From: Silurus meridionalis
Lineage: Eukaryota; Chordata; Actinopteri; Siluriformes; Siluridae
DNA: 64,000 nt
Assembly: GCF_014805685.1 (NCBI RefSeq)
Contig: NC_060907.1
Span: 4,441,473 to 4,505,472 of the forward strand
Reading direction: 5' to 3'
Under the pieces are notes generated by a model. The model ran no database searches, was not told the DNA's origin, and saw nothing but the letters and a program-made list of their open reading frames with translations. This document shows positions 21,347-33,571 of this stretch, one piece after another. Positions within the stretch are counted from its first letter, which is position 1; the number at the start of each line of letters is the position of its first letter. The position numbers and the translations under genes were made by a program.

Positions 21347-21376
21347 ATGATGATGATGATGATGATGATGATGATA
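21347..21376. repeat. (GAT)n microsatellite
   Basis: About ten tandem GAT units. Confidence 0.9.
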
Positions 21377-21786
21377 GATAGATCATTGTATGTGTCATAT
21401 TGTATCACAGCCTTTTCATTGTATGTGTGTATATATACATTCTGCCGCCTGCAATAAACTGAAGAGGAAGCATTTGCTGTGTGCGGTGTGATTCTTCCCT
21501 GATCAGAAAGGCCTACGGGTATCGCAGATCGTATGGAAAACCTCTCCACGAATTAAGTTTCGTTTGGGCATGATAAAAATCTAACACTGAGTTTTTTCTT
21601 TTTAACCATCAGCTGGCTCTAACCAGGTTTTTTTTTTACTTTACGCACCAGACGAGTGTCTGACACTTTTTGCTGTATTTCATAAAATATAAAGGTAGTG
21701 GTATAAATAATATTACAAATTAAGCTACATACACACACACACAAACACTCTCTCTCTCCCTCTTATGATCAGTGATACAGAATAAT

Positions 21787-23463
21787 GAGTGATACAGAGA
21801 ATACTTCAGCTGACACTGAACCACATGTCAGAGTATGCTTAACCTTGCAGGACAGTTAGGGTCAAATCAGTGACAATAAAAACAGTGGCAGTAGCACCCA
21901 CATTTCCCCCACTGAGACCAATATTGCATCTGGTAATGGAGGTCCTCCTCCACCAAAGACCAAGAGGACTTCTGCAGTATGGGACTTTCACTGTTTCTGA
22001 AAAATGATCCCTCCAAAGCTATTTGCAAGCTTTGCAAGTCCAAGCTAAGCAGAGGCAGAGATGCAAATTACAACACAACATCTATACATAACCATCTGCT
22101 ATATGTCCATCACATGAGAAAGCCCACTGTATTAGCCACCTCCTCTCCTCTTCTTTCTCGGGTCACTGGTGTTCATCTGGGTGCTGCTAAAGGCTCGCAT
22201 ACATCTTCCTCTTTACCAATACTCACTGCATTTGCTGCAAAGCAGCCATTCTCAGCAAACCATCCCCAGTCAAAACAAATTACAGAGATGATTGGTAAAA
22301 TGATCTGCACTGATCTTGAACCTTTCTCTGTGGTGGAGAGGAGAAGCTTCAAGCACCTTGTTGGCTTTTTAGAGCCCAAGCATAACATCCCATCGAGGCA
22401 CTATTTCAGTCGAATAGTAGTGCCTGAGCTGTATGAGGCAATGAGAGGGGAGTTGGTCCAGTCACTTAAGGCAGCAGAAGGAGATGTCATCAACCTAACT
22501 ACAGATCTCTGGACCAGCAATCACAATGCACATGCATATCTCTGTCTTACTGGGCACTGGTGTGAACGTGTAGGGGAAGCTTCAGTACAGAGGAAAGCAG
22601 GGCTGCTAAATGTTGGTGTGCTGGACATTGAGCACACATCAAACAACATTCTGTGCTGCCTTAAGGAAAAGATGAGAGAGTGGGAAGAGTCTGTTGGTCA
22701 GTCTGTCACAATACGGTTTGTTGTTTCAGATAATGCAGCCAACATAGTGAAAGCTTTGACTGAATATGGGTACTTTCGTTGTGTGTCCCATATGCTTCAC
22801 TTGGTGGTGATCAAAGTACTGGAGAAGAACAGGGTTGTGACATCCCTTCTCTCCAAAGCCAGGAGCATACCATGTTCATCGCTCAAGCAAAGCCAGCAAC
22901 AGACTACAGCCCAGGGCTGTGCAGATTATGACACAGGAGTCTAACATGGGTAGAGCTCCAACAATCATCTATCCAAATGAGTGGGGGTTAGCATCAGACA
23001 TGCTGACTGTTCTTAGTCCTTTTGAGGAGGTCACACGTGCACTCTCAAAACACAGCGCCTCCATCTCTGAGGTCATCCCCCTCCTGCATGGCCTCTGCTT
23101 CATCATCAGGTCACCGCATGTGGGAGGTCTTGCAGCTGGTGAGGAATCTGAGGATGAATCTGATCAGTTCATGGCTGGTGATGATGGTTAGGATACCACA
23201 GTGGGGCTGGGCCAAGATGTTGCAGCTGAGTCCAGGGAAAAGGCAGGCACAGCAGCAAGGAAACTGGCAGCCAGTCTGAGCAAAGAATTAGAATGGCGCT
23301 TCGAAACAATTTTTGCAAACTCCACATTTCTGCTTGCCACTCTCCCTAGATATAAGGCCAGCTGTTTTCCAAACAATGTTGATGTGGAGGCACTGAAGAG
23401 GACATTACTCCTCATTAAAGTCAATGCAGATCTGAAAAACAGCGTCGGACTATTTGATCCGTA
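21787..23463 (+). pseudogene. hAT (ZBED-type) transposase, broken and C-terminally truncated
   Basis: It probably starts at ATG 21787 (MSDTENTSADTEPHVRV) and soon meets a stop. A BED zinc finger follows: SAVWDF (about 21975), a frameshift, DPSKAICKLCKSKLSRGRDA, HNHLLYVHH. The hAT core holds two of the three catalytic Asp residues: LTTDLWTSNHNAHAYLCLTG (about 22500) and FVVSDNAANIVKAL (about 22730). HMLHLVVIKVLEK follows at 22795. Further pieces in other frames read NEWGLASDMLTVLSPFEEVT (about 22980) and ASLSKELEWRFETIFANSTF (about 23270). The C-terminal dimerisation region with the catalytic Glu is absent. At least three frame changes. Confidence 0.85.
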
Positions 23464-23514
23464 GAATACAGTCACCCCGCTCTCTCTCTATCTCTCACTC
23501 TCCTCTTACTCACT

Positions 23515-23515
<1 letters not shown>

Positions 23516-23597
<82 letters not shown>
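23516..23597. repeat. (AC)n microsatellite
   Basis: About 80 bases of CA repeats with one interruption. Confidence 0.95.
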
Positions 23598-23599
<2 letters not shown>

Positions 23600-23601
<2 letters not shown>

Positions 23602-24124
23602 CTGGTGTGGAAATAAAATAAAAATAAAAAAAATCACACTGATCTTTAAAGAATTAATAGTTAAAAAGGAAAGTTATGTTATGTTGTTCATTACATTTCA
23701 CTTCATAATTGCATACTGCAGCACTGCATCGTTTTGTTTTCATTCTTGCAAAACTTGTTCTGTAATATAGTTTGGTTGCTATTGTGATCAAAACCATTGA
23801 TCTAAAGCACAATCCTGATGCTGTCCTGTAAATATTTTTCTAACCAGCAATAAATATAACTTCTCTATAACAGAATTTCTGATCAACCCATATCAATTGC
23901 ATGCTTAAAAATAACATTTCAAGACAAGTCCCGCCTACTTCCGTGGTAGGCCCCACCCACTCCAAGTACAAGGCTACAGCAGTGCAGAGATGTGTGGACA
24001 TTATTAAGAAGTACAGATAGATGTTCTAAGGCTATGGCATTAAAGAGGAAATGTGTTATAATATTATGGCATTTAAGAAATGTGCAAGCTAAATAAACAA
24101 GTCTAATATATATATATATATAAT
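23600..24124. other. AT-rich sequence, no gene recognised
   Basis: Contains a short TA run at 24106-24122 and a compact block with gtcccgcctacttccgtggt near 23930 of unknown nature. Confidence 0.4.
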
Positions 24125-24282
24125 CACCCCGCTCTAAATGGAGCGCCATTTAGTTTTTATAACTTCTAACAAGCGTTTTCGATAAGTGCTGACAAGCTTC
24201 TTACACCTCTCAATTGGAATCTTTGCCCATTCTTCACGTGTAAAAGCCTCTAACTCAGTGATGTTTAACGGCTTCCGCAACT
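24125..24282 (-). mobile_element. Tc1-like transposase 3' fragment (target of the RTE LINE)
   Basis: The minus strand encodes LNITELEAFTREEWAKIPIE, then CKKLVSTYRKRLLEVIKTKW, the typical C-terminus of a Tc1-like transposase. It is open over its whole length but is cut off upstream by the RTE tail at about 24283. Confidence 0.8.
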
Positions 24283-27200
24283 TTTTCTTCTTCTTTCGGC
24301 TGCTCCCATTAGGGGTCACCACAGCAGATCATCCGTCTCCATCCCCCCTGTCCTCTACATCTGCCTCTTTTACACCAACTACCCTGCATGTCTTCCCTCA
24401 CTACATCCATGAACCTCCTCCTTGGCCTTCCTCTTTTCCTCCTTCCTGGTGGCTCCATCCTCATCATTCTTCTACCAATATAACTCATGTTCCTCCTCTG
24501 AACATGTCCAAACCATCTCAATCTCACCTCCCTCACCTTGTCACCAAAAAATCCTACATGTGCTGTCCCTCTAATAAACTCATTTCTAATCTTGTCCATC
24601 TTCGTCACTCCCAACGAAAACCTTAACATCTTCAGCTCTGCTACCTCCAGCTCCGTCTCCTGTCTTTTACTCAATGCCACTGTCTCCAAACCATACAACA
24701 TCGCAGGCCTTACCACAGTCCTATAAACGTTCCCTTTCATCCTTGCAGATACCCTACTTTTACAAATCACTCCTGTCACCCTTCTCCACCCACTCCACCC
24801 TGCCTGCACTCTTTTCTTTACTTTTCTAACACACTGTCCATTACTTTGCACTGTTGACCCCAGGTACCTGAACTCCTCCACCTTCTCCACATCTTCTCCC
24901 TGCAACTGCACCACTCCACTGCCCTCCCTCTCATTCACACACGTACTCTGTCTTACTCCTACTGACTTTCATTCCCCTTCTCTCCAGCGCATACCTACAC
25001 CTCTCCAGGCTCTTCTCAACCTGCTCACTACTCTCACCACAAATCACAATATCATCTGCAAACATCATAGAGCAGGGAGACTCCTGTCTGACCTCGTCCG
25101 TCAACCTGTCCATCACCACTGCAAACAGGAAAGGGCTCAGAGCCGATCCTTGATGCAGTCCAACCTTCACCTTGAACTAGTCTGTCGTTCCTACTGCACA
25201 CTTCACTGCTGTCACACTGTCCTCATATATGTCCTGCACCACCCTCACATACTTCTCTGACACACCTGACTTCCTCATTCAATACCACAACTCCTCTCTT
25301 GGCACTCTGTCGTACACTTTCTCTAAATCCACAAATACACAATGCAACTCATTCTGTCATTCTCTATACTTCTCCATCAACATTCTCAAAGCAAAATCAG
25401 GCATATGTGGTGCTCTTCCTCTGCATGAAACCATACTGTTGCTCACAGATGGTCACCTCTTCTCTCAGCCTGGCTTCCACTACTCTTTTCCATAGCTTCA
25501 TGATGTGACTGATCAACTTAATTCCCCTGTAGTTACTGCAGGTCTGCACATCTCCCTTATGCTTAAAAATCCGTACCAGCACACCTTCTTCACTCCCCAG
25601 GCATTTTCTCACCTTCCAGAATCTTGTTAAACAGTCTGGTTAAAAACTCCACTGCATCTCTCCTAAACATCTCCATGCTTCTACCGGTATGTCATCTGGT
25701 CCAACCGTCTTTCCACTTTTCATCCTCTTAATCACTGCCCTTACTTCCTCCTTACTTATCCTATCTACATCCTGCTTCACCAACTCCACATCATCCAACC
25801 TTCTCTCCCTCACTTTCCTCATTCATCAGCTGCTCAAAATACTTCCTCCACCTTCTCAACACACTCTCCTCACTAGTCAACACATTTCCATCTCCATCCT
25901 TTATTGCTCTAACTTGCAGCACATCCTTCCCAGCTCGGTCTCTCTGCCTGGCCAATCGGTACAAATCCTCATACAGCTCCTCACATGCCTTTTCCTTGGC
26001 TTTTACCACATCCCCCTTCACCTGCCTCCTGCTTGTACTCCTGCCTTTTCTCATCACTCTGTCGATACCAATTCTGTTTCTCCAACCTCTTTCTCCTTAT
26101 GCTCTCCTGCACTTCCTCATTCTACCACCATGTCTCTTTGTCTACCTTTCTATTCCAGATGTCACACCAAGTACTTTTCTAGCTGCTTCCCTCATCACTT
26201 CTGCAGTAGTTGCCCAATCATCCAACACTTCTTCACCACCATCGAGCCCCTGTCTGACCTCTTCCCTGAATCTCACACTAGAGTCTTTCTCCTTCAGTTT
26301 CCACCATCTTATTCTTCTTTCAGTCCTAACTCTCCTCCTCTTCTTCTTCGCCTCCAAAAGCATCCTACAGACCACCATCCGATGCTGTTTAGCTACACTG
26401 TCCCCTGCCAACACCTTACAGTCTCCAATCTCCTTTAGGTTGCATCTCCTACATAGAACATAGTACACCTGTGTACACCTTCCTCCACTTTTATATGTCA
26501 TCCTATGATCCTCCTTCTTCTTACAATACATGTTTACCACTGCCATTTCCATCTTATTAGCGAAATTTACCACCATCTGCCCTTCCACATTCCTCTCTTT
26601 TAAACCATACCCACCCATCACCTCCTCATCACCTCTGTTCCCTTCACCTTAATGCCCATTAAAGTCTGCCCCAATTACCAATCAATTATTCTGATGTACA
26701 CCATCTACCACTTTATCTAATTCACTCCAGAATCTTTCCTTCTCCTCCATCTCACAGCCAACTTGTGGAGCATAGGCACTGATGACATTTGTCATAATCC
26801 CTTCAACTTCCACCTTCACGATCATCACCCTATTAGAAACTCTCTTCACCTCCACTACACTCTTACTGTACTCTTCTTCAAAATCACCCCTTCACCATTT
26901 CTCTTTCCATCCATCTCATGATAGAACAGTTTAAATCCACCTCCAATGTTCCTGCTCTTACTCCCTTTCCACCTGGTCTCCTAAACACACAACATATCTA
27001 CCTTTCTCCTCTCCATCATATCAACTACCTCATCTACCTTTACCAGTCATAGTACCAATATTTTAAGTACCAACCCGAACCTTTACTCTCCTACACTTCT
27101 TTATTCCCTGCCATCTCTTTAGACGTTTTCCTCCTCTCCTTCTCTTCCCCCGGCCAACAGTAGCCCAATTTCCTCCTGTATCCTGTTGGCCAACGATTCC

Positions 27201-27390
27201 TGTTGCGGTCGATGTTAACCCGGGCCTCGACCAATCCGGTATGAAATTCTTATTTGTGATCCGATATTCGATTTGGCACGTTTTACGCTGGATGTCCTTC
27301 ATAACGCAACCCTCCCCATTTATCCGGGCTTGGGACTGGCACGAAGAGTGCACTGGCTTGTGCCTCCCTAATGGCTGGGTTACCCATTTT
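24283..27390 (-). mobile_element. RTE-clade LINE, near full length, decayed
   Basis: On the minus strand it runs from a 5' UTR (about 27390-27110, reading GRGKRRRGGKRLKR near its end) through NIGTMTGKG (endonuclease start, about 27050), the reverse transcriptase and a C-terminal region, to the short 3' end tggtgacccctaatgggagc, then cgaaagaagaagaaa. Such AAG-type tails are usual for fish RTE elements. It lies inside a Tc1 relic. Fragments of the same family are at 57640-57765 and 63560-64000. Confidence 0.88.
24309..27060 (-). pseudogene. RTE ORF (APE endonuclease + reverse transcriptase), broken
   Basis: Minus-strand fragments in order: NIGTMTGKG and an endonuclease region (27060-26640) with several stops; VVNFANKMEMAVVNMYCKKK (about 26570); linker region (26500-25640) with VGPDDIPVEAWRCLGE (about 25690); RT core CSNYRGIKLISHIMKLWKRV (about 25550), MKVGLHQGSALSPFLFAVVM (25170) and FADDIVICGE (about 25070); then C-terminal EFRYLGSTVQSNGQC, LEVAELKMLRFSLGVTKMDK and RLRWFGHVQRRN, ending ICCGDP at 24309. 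Frameshifts at about 25170, 24935 and 25640, among others, make it inactive. Confidence 0.88.
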
Positions 27391-27477
27391 GCTGTTCTTA
27401 ATATGTGTATAAAGATCTTCAAACCTGAGCTAGTAAACAAGAGAATTCCTCTTAATTTAAGAATCGCTATCATTATA
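27391..27477. other. Short spacer
   Basis: No recognisable feature between the RTE 5' end and the next Tc1 relic. Confidence 0.4.
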
Positions 27478-28270
27478 CACTGTATGGACAAAAGTATTAG
27501 GACACTGGACCATTCCTCTTATATATGGTTTTCCTCCAAAACCACAAAGCTAGAGGCACACAATTGTTCCAGATGTCTTTAGATGCACCATAATAAAGAT
27601 TTTTATGGCTAGAAAGAAGATTGTAAGTCCTGACTGGATGAGGAGTTTTTGCAGTGCATGTTTAGGATTCAGGATCTTCTCCACTGCAAGGGATTGTGGG
27701 ATTTCACTATAAAATAGCTAAACTCTCCAATCTTCAATCCACAGCATGTAGTGAAGAAGGTCAAGAAATACGTCAGGACTCGGGTTCTATCGCCTTTTAC
27801 GGTCCTTACGTCATTATTTGACAACCGACATGCACATGTGAGTTTACCTGCAGAAACAACAAACGTGACATAGCGCTTGTTTTTTTCTTCTCCTCAGCTG
27901 TTCGGTGTTACAATAAATTTATGACGATATTTCACTTTTGTATAAACAGAATCTGTTCTCAAAGTGTCGGAGGCACACAATTGTCTTAGACGTCTTTGGA
28001 TGCAGGAAAAGCATGAACTTTTCACTTCATTTGAACATTAAACCTCCTCCAGCTGCATGAACATATACATAACATGGGTTGGAATGGAAGATCTTCCAGC
28101 TAGAAAAACTATATGTGGATTCTCTAGCATGAAATCATTTCCTTCGCTTGAACTAGGGTTGGGCAAAGATACATCAACAATAATAATAACAATAACAATA
28201 ATAATAATAATAATACCAAATAACTGTGTATGAAAATAAACTAGAAAATTCAGCCGCTGCACCATGTATC
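27478..28270. mobile_element. Tc1-like relic (Tc1-D), left part
   Basis: The left terminus tacactgtatggacaaaagt (about 27477) opens the element. Motifs shared with other relics of this family include aggcacacaattgt (27555 and 27970), acatgggttggaatgg (about 28075) and gcatgaaatcatttccttcg (about 28130), compared with 45840 and 54160. Sequence of the same family resumes right of the piggyBac at 37216-37330, ending aggtgtccacatacttttgg. It also holds an (AAT)n run at 28180-28215. Confidence 0.65.
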
Positions 28271-28439
28271 AAAATAAACCACTGTATTTCTGTATTTCTT
28301 TGAATATAATTTCTCATGAATACCTTTCAGTTAACAACAAAATGCAAAGTATTTTGGGAAACAACAAGTAAGGATTTCAATTTGATATTAATGGAAACCT
28401 TTTTTTAGTTTAAATCCTTTCTTATTTTAAGACAGAATA

Positions 28440-29035
28440 TATAATGATTATTAAATTATGAGGAACTCTCTTGTTTAGTAGCTCTGGTTTCTATATCTTT
28501 TTACACATAATTAAGAAGAGCAATTTGTTTAAAGACCCCGCAAACATCCTGAACCATCTAGAGACGTACCAGCGCCTTTTGGATCCCACTTTATGTGGAG
28601 TTTGGACACTGGACCTCTTAAAATGTTTAAAGGCTCTGGCATGGAGAAACTGGTTTTGGACCTATGATGATCTCAAATGTTGAGCTGTTTCAGTAGCTCC
28701 TGGTTCCATAAACACAAATGACTTAAAAAAGAACATTACTTATAATCACACACTCCGGTACTCATATTAGTTCTCTCTCCAGTGTTGTATTGTTTTAAAG
28801 ACTATAATCACACTCTTGATGTCACCAAATAAGGATGGGTTCCCATTTTGAGTCTTGTTTGTTCTCAAGGTTTCTTCCTCATAACATCTAAGGTAGTTTT
28901 TCCTGGATACAGTCGTCATGGCTGCTCATTAGGGCTAAATACACACCATTCACCATAACTCTTAAATTCTGTAAAGCTGCTTTGAGACAATGTCTGTTGT
29001 GAAAAGCGCTATAAAAATAAACTTGACAAAGAAAA
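28440..29035 (+). mobile_element. L2-type LINE 3' end
   Basis: The 3' UTR block aaggatgggttcccattttg, then ctcaaggtttcttcctcata, and the tail aagctgctttgagacaatgt...aaaagcgctataaaaataaa are homologous to 12925-13124 plus 18426-18480. The 5' boundary is uncertain. There is no reverse transcriptase coding sequence. A 70-codon open stretch at 28471-28683 lies in this UTR and is probably not a gene. Confidence 0.75.
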
Positions 29036-29255
29036 AACAAAAACAATCAAACTAGTTGTAATATAATTAGACCAAATCGACTGTATGGAAATCTTACCAA
29101 TTGTATTTACGTACTGCACTGCACTGGTAGATTATTTAACTTGTTTCTAGTCTATTTTCTCAAATCATGCATTTATTTCTTAAATTAAGATGGTTATTTC
29201 TGCAGTGGAAAAAGTTGAAGATTTCGATTGGCCTGCTATGGAGCTCTAAACCCTA
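29036..29255. mobile_element. Tc1-D relic continued, up to the piggyBac insertion
   Basis: Its last bases, gctatggagctctaaaccct, correspond to gctatagagctccaacccta at about 45955-45975 in a sister relic. This shows that the piggyBac landed inside this repeat. Confidence 0.65.
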
Positions 29256-29772
29256 TTAACCCTCTGGAGTCTGAATTGCCGCCGGCGCCCAAACGTGCTT
29301 TTTTTTTCAGATGCCAGCAAAAAGAGCTGAAACTGCTCGGTCATATTTGATCAGAAATGTTAAAGTAATACATCATTTAAAGCTCACTACATTAACAAAA
29401 CGTTGTATTTTTTAAATGAATAAAATATTCAGGCTGCGCCATCTGTCGCATTGTTTTTTTTTTTTTTTTATTAATGAATACAAAAGTATATAAACAACAA
29501 AGGCAAATATACATTTACAGTGTAGATAAATATTACAGGCTCAACACAGTATAACTAATAAATTGTTTAGAAAAATGAACATAAATATGTAGAAATCTGA
29601 AATTATAATTTACATGAACTTAAATAGTGAGTAAAAGAAAGAAAAAAAAAATGTAAATAAGGATAAACATTGGGGGCAGTATCACAATAAATTAAACGAT
29701 GTCAATAAATAAAGCAGCTTCATAGCATTCTGACTTTTCATCTTATTAAGGGCTTTGGAAAAACTTTTTAAG

Positions 29773-32700
29773 TCATTTTTGAATACAATAAGTAGTGGGG
29801 GGGGATTTAAAGAACCTACATTTATGAATAAAATATTTTGCTAATATTACAATGTTATTTAGCAAAAAAGAATTAGCACAACAGTCTTTAGGTACTCCAA
29901 ATAAAATATGATGTAAAGAAAAAACAAAACTATCAACAACCACCTTTTTTTCTATCAACCAGTCCTGAATTGATATCCAGAAGAGTTTGGAGAAATTGCA
30001 CAAGAGAAAGATATGATCTGTGTCTTCAGAAGGGCTTTCACAAAAGGAACATGGGACAATTTCTATATTAAATTTCTGATTTAGGAATTTGTAAGAAGGA
30101 TAAATCTCATTTAAAATTTTGAAGTGTATTTCTTTAGCTTTAGGAGGAACAGGAAATTTCAAATAAGCTGTTCTAAGATAAATCACAGTTTTCTTCTCAA
30201 ACATATGATCTAAATTGTTTCTTTTAACTTGACAAGGATAACAGGTTTGTAAAATGACCTGTCTTATATATTTGTTAGTACAACTATCACTTTTAAATTG
30301 CATATCTCCAATATATAAGGCTGGAAGAACTGGTTTAACTTCAGTATAAGAAAGAGAGCATCTCATCAGCATTTTTATGCCAGAAGGTATTGCATTAACA
30401 ACAGTGAAAAACTCTTTCGGGTGACAGGCAAAGCCATGTTTCAAAGTAAAAGCATTATAGTCTAAAATGTTACCCTGTTCATCCATTAGATCTCTTACTG
30501 ACCATATATTTCTGTTTAACCAATTCTTATAGCATAAAGATCTGTTCCTGTGCAATATATATTTGTTGTTCCAAATTAAAGCATTATGAGGTGTAAAATT
30601 GTGTGCATGTGCTAATTTCCAAAATAAGAGTACTTGTTGATGGAATGTTGATAGTTTCACTGGGAGTTTAGATAAATCAAAATCACATTTGAGAAAAAAT
30701 TTAATTCCACCAAGTTCTTGAAACAAAGCTGATGGAACTGTAAACCAAAAACTATCTTCTTTACATAGAAACATTTTTAACCATTTAAGTTTTAATAAAA
30801 TATTCATGTTTTCAAATTCAATTACATTCAAACCACCTTGTTCATAGGATTTTGTAGTGTCTGCTTTTTTTATATAATGGGCTTTGTGCTTCCAAATAAA
30901 ATTATACATTTTTTGGGAACATATTTTAATGAAATTTGAGGGAGGAGCCAAAGAAAGAGCGGGATAAATCAGTCTTGATAAATATTCAATCTTTGTTAGT
31001 AAGATTTGGCCAAAAATGGAAATGTCTCTTTGTAACCAGCAATTTAATATTCGGTTTGCTTTTTGCAAGTTATTATCAAAATTTTCTTTCGTACTTATTT
31101 TCTGGTCTTTGGTAACTATAATGCCTAGATATTTCACTTTATCTTTTACCGGAATATTATGCAAACAAGCACTATCACTCTGATGTAGGGCAAGAAGTTC
31201 ACATTTGCTTAGATTCAACTGGAGTCCTGATGCCTTAGAAAAAACATTAACTAATGAGATAGCCAGAGGAATTTGGTCTTTGTTTTTTAAGAACAGTGTA
31301 GTATCGTCTGCCAATTGACTAATTGCTATACTTTTACCAAATACTTTTAATTTTTGTACCGTTTGATCATGAATAACTAAAGTAGACAACATATCCGCAG
31401 CCAAGATGAATAAAAGAGGGGACAGAGGGCATCCCTGCCTTATTCCACGACTAACAGGAAATCTTTGTGATGTACCATAGGGAAGAGAAATAGAACTGTT
31501 CATACCTTTATAGATCATTTTTATAATATTGACAAAGTGCTCACCAAAACCAAAGCTTTCTAAAGCTTTAAATAAAAACCTATGTTCTAACGTGTCAAAG
31601 GCTTTCTTAAAGTCTAAGAAAAGAATATATCCATCATCCTCTATCAAGTGATTGTATTCTACCATATCCATTACTAGCCTTATATTATTGTGAATGGATC
31701 TTTCTTTAAGAAATCCCGATTGAACCTCATTAACTACTCCATTAAGTCCTTCTTTCAATCGATTGACAAAGACGTGTGTGAAAATTTTATAGTCACTGTT
31801 AAGTAAAGTGATTGGGCGGAGATTATCTAAAAATCTATGATCTTTATCTGGTTTGGGGATTAATGTAATCAAGCCTTGACTCATTGTGGGGCCCAATGAA
31901 CCATCTTCAATAGATTCAATAAGGGCATTAAACAGTAACATTTTCAAATCGTTCCAAAAAAGTTTATAAAAATTTCCTGTAAGGCCGTCAGGACCAGGTG
32001 ATTTGTTTGATTTGAGTTTCTGTACAGCTAAATCGAGTTCTTCCATACATAATTGTGCATCACAAAGATCTCTTAATTCATTGTCAATCTTAGGGATAAA
32101 ATTTATAATTTTTTCAAAAAAGTCATCACACTCTTTCGGAGAAAAATTAGATAAATACAGGTTACTGTAGAAATTATGTATTTCCTTGCTTATTATTTTA
32201 GGATCAGTATTTTCAACATCATTTACCATTAGGGAAACAATACTGTTTTTGGATTGCCGTCTTTTTTCTAACCTACAAAAATAGGCTGTGCTCTTCTCTC
32301 CCTCTTCCATCCACTTGGCTTTTGAGCGAATGTATGCACCCCTAGCTTTTTTAATGTACAAGTTATCCAGTTGTGTTTGAAGAGAAATAAAATTACTTTT
32401 CTCTGAGCTACTCAGAGAAATTTTACTGCAGTACTTATTAATTTCAGATATAATTTTGTGTTCATTTTGTCTTCTTATTTTGGCAAGCATTTTACTATAG
32501 TTTATAGAAAATTCACAAATTTTAAATTTAAGGAACTCCCACCTGGCTTTATGAGAACTGAAGTCATTACTATTTTCAATTTCCCTAATTAAATCTTTTA
32601 GCTTAGCACAAAATCCCTCATTTACAAGCAAATCAGAATTAAACTTCCAATATCCCTTACTATGTGAAATTTTACCTGTTGGCGTAACATCCAAAGTAAT

Positions 32701-33542
32701 AGCACAGTGATATGTTAAAGGTGCTGGTGAAATAATGCAATGCTTAACAAAATGTAACAAATTATCTGAAATTAACCAACAGTCGATCCTCGATTTGCTA
32801 GAGGCATTGGGTCTAAACCAAGAAAACTGTTTGGTGTTAGGTTAAGATGTCTCCATACATCCAATACTTTAAGATTATTGCAAAAATTTGTAATCATAGA
32901 GTTAAGTTGAGGGGTACTACTTTTAGGTGGATGTCTGTCAAGAGTTTCATCTGGTGTAACATTGAAGTCTCCACCTATAACAATATTATCTGTTGGGAAT
33001 AACTTCTTGAAATCACAAACTAAACAAGAAACATCAGCAAAAAGCTGCTGATTTTGTTTTACATTATTATAACCATAAATATTAACCAAAATAAAAAAGA
33101 CGGATTCAATATTTACCACAATTGCAACCCAATGTCAATTAGAATCAGTTTTGACAGAGATAACTTTCCCTGGACAGTTGTTAAATAAGATCGCAGTTCC
33201 TGCAGAGTGGGAGGATCCGTGGCTTAGTAACACTTTATCTCCCCATTGACTCGACCAAAAAGCAGCATCAGCAACAGTAGAGTGTGTCTCTTGTAAAAAA
33301 ATACAATGCGAACCAGTTCCTTTACAAAATAAAAACATAGCCTTTCTTTTGACCTTGTTTTGAATGCCCCGAACATTTAAAGAAAGTAATGAAAACGGTA
33401 ACTTAACTGGAAACATTAAAAAAATTGTTTTGAAGGTAGAAAATAAACAAACACTGACTGCCAACTCAAACAGATATGTACTAACCGGGTGACAGCTAAC
33501 CGAGTACATACCTCGCAACCTAGTATTTCTCCAAATTATCAT
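29773..33542 (-). pseudogene. LINE ORF2: APE endonuclease + reverse transcriptase, one long open RT part (995 aa)
   Basis: Endonuclease (33542-32772): SLLSLNVRGIQNKVKRKAMF, FLQETHS, GGDFNVTPDETLDRH and LDVWRHL. TGA at about 33135 interrupts it, and a frame change at about 32765 separates it from the rest, which would otherwise continue SRIDCWLIS. Reverse transcriptase (32760-29773), uninterrupted: KSNKSPGPDGLTGNFYKLFW, ILFLDFKKAFDTLEHRFLFK, RQGCPLSPLLFILAADMLST and the LADDTTLFL active-site box. The C-terminal Cys motif is CSFCESPSEDTDHIFLLC. The layout and RT motifs fit the L1/Tx1 group. It supplies target-primed reverse transcription in the nucleus. Confidence 0.88.
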
Positions 33543-33571
33543 CTCTCACACCATCCTACCCGTAAGAGAGT

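Noticed and set aside
25689..26463. Plus-strand open frames of up to 249 codons
   Set aside because: They are antisense shadows of the RTE LINE. The minus strand has the recognisable endonuclease and RT text.
28471..28683. 70-codon open frame MFSSSGFYIF...
   Set aside because: It lies in the 3' UTR-like part of an L2 LINE. No family resemblance and no splice or start context.
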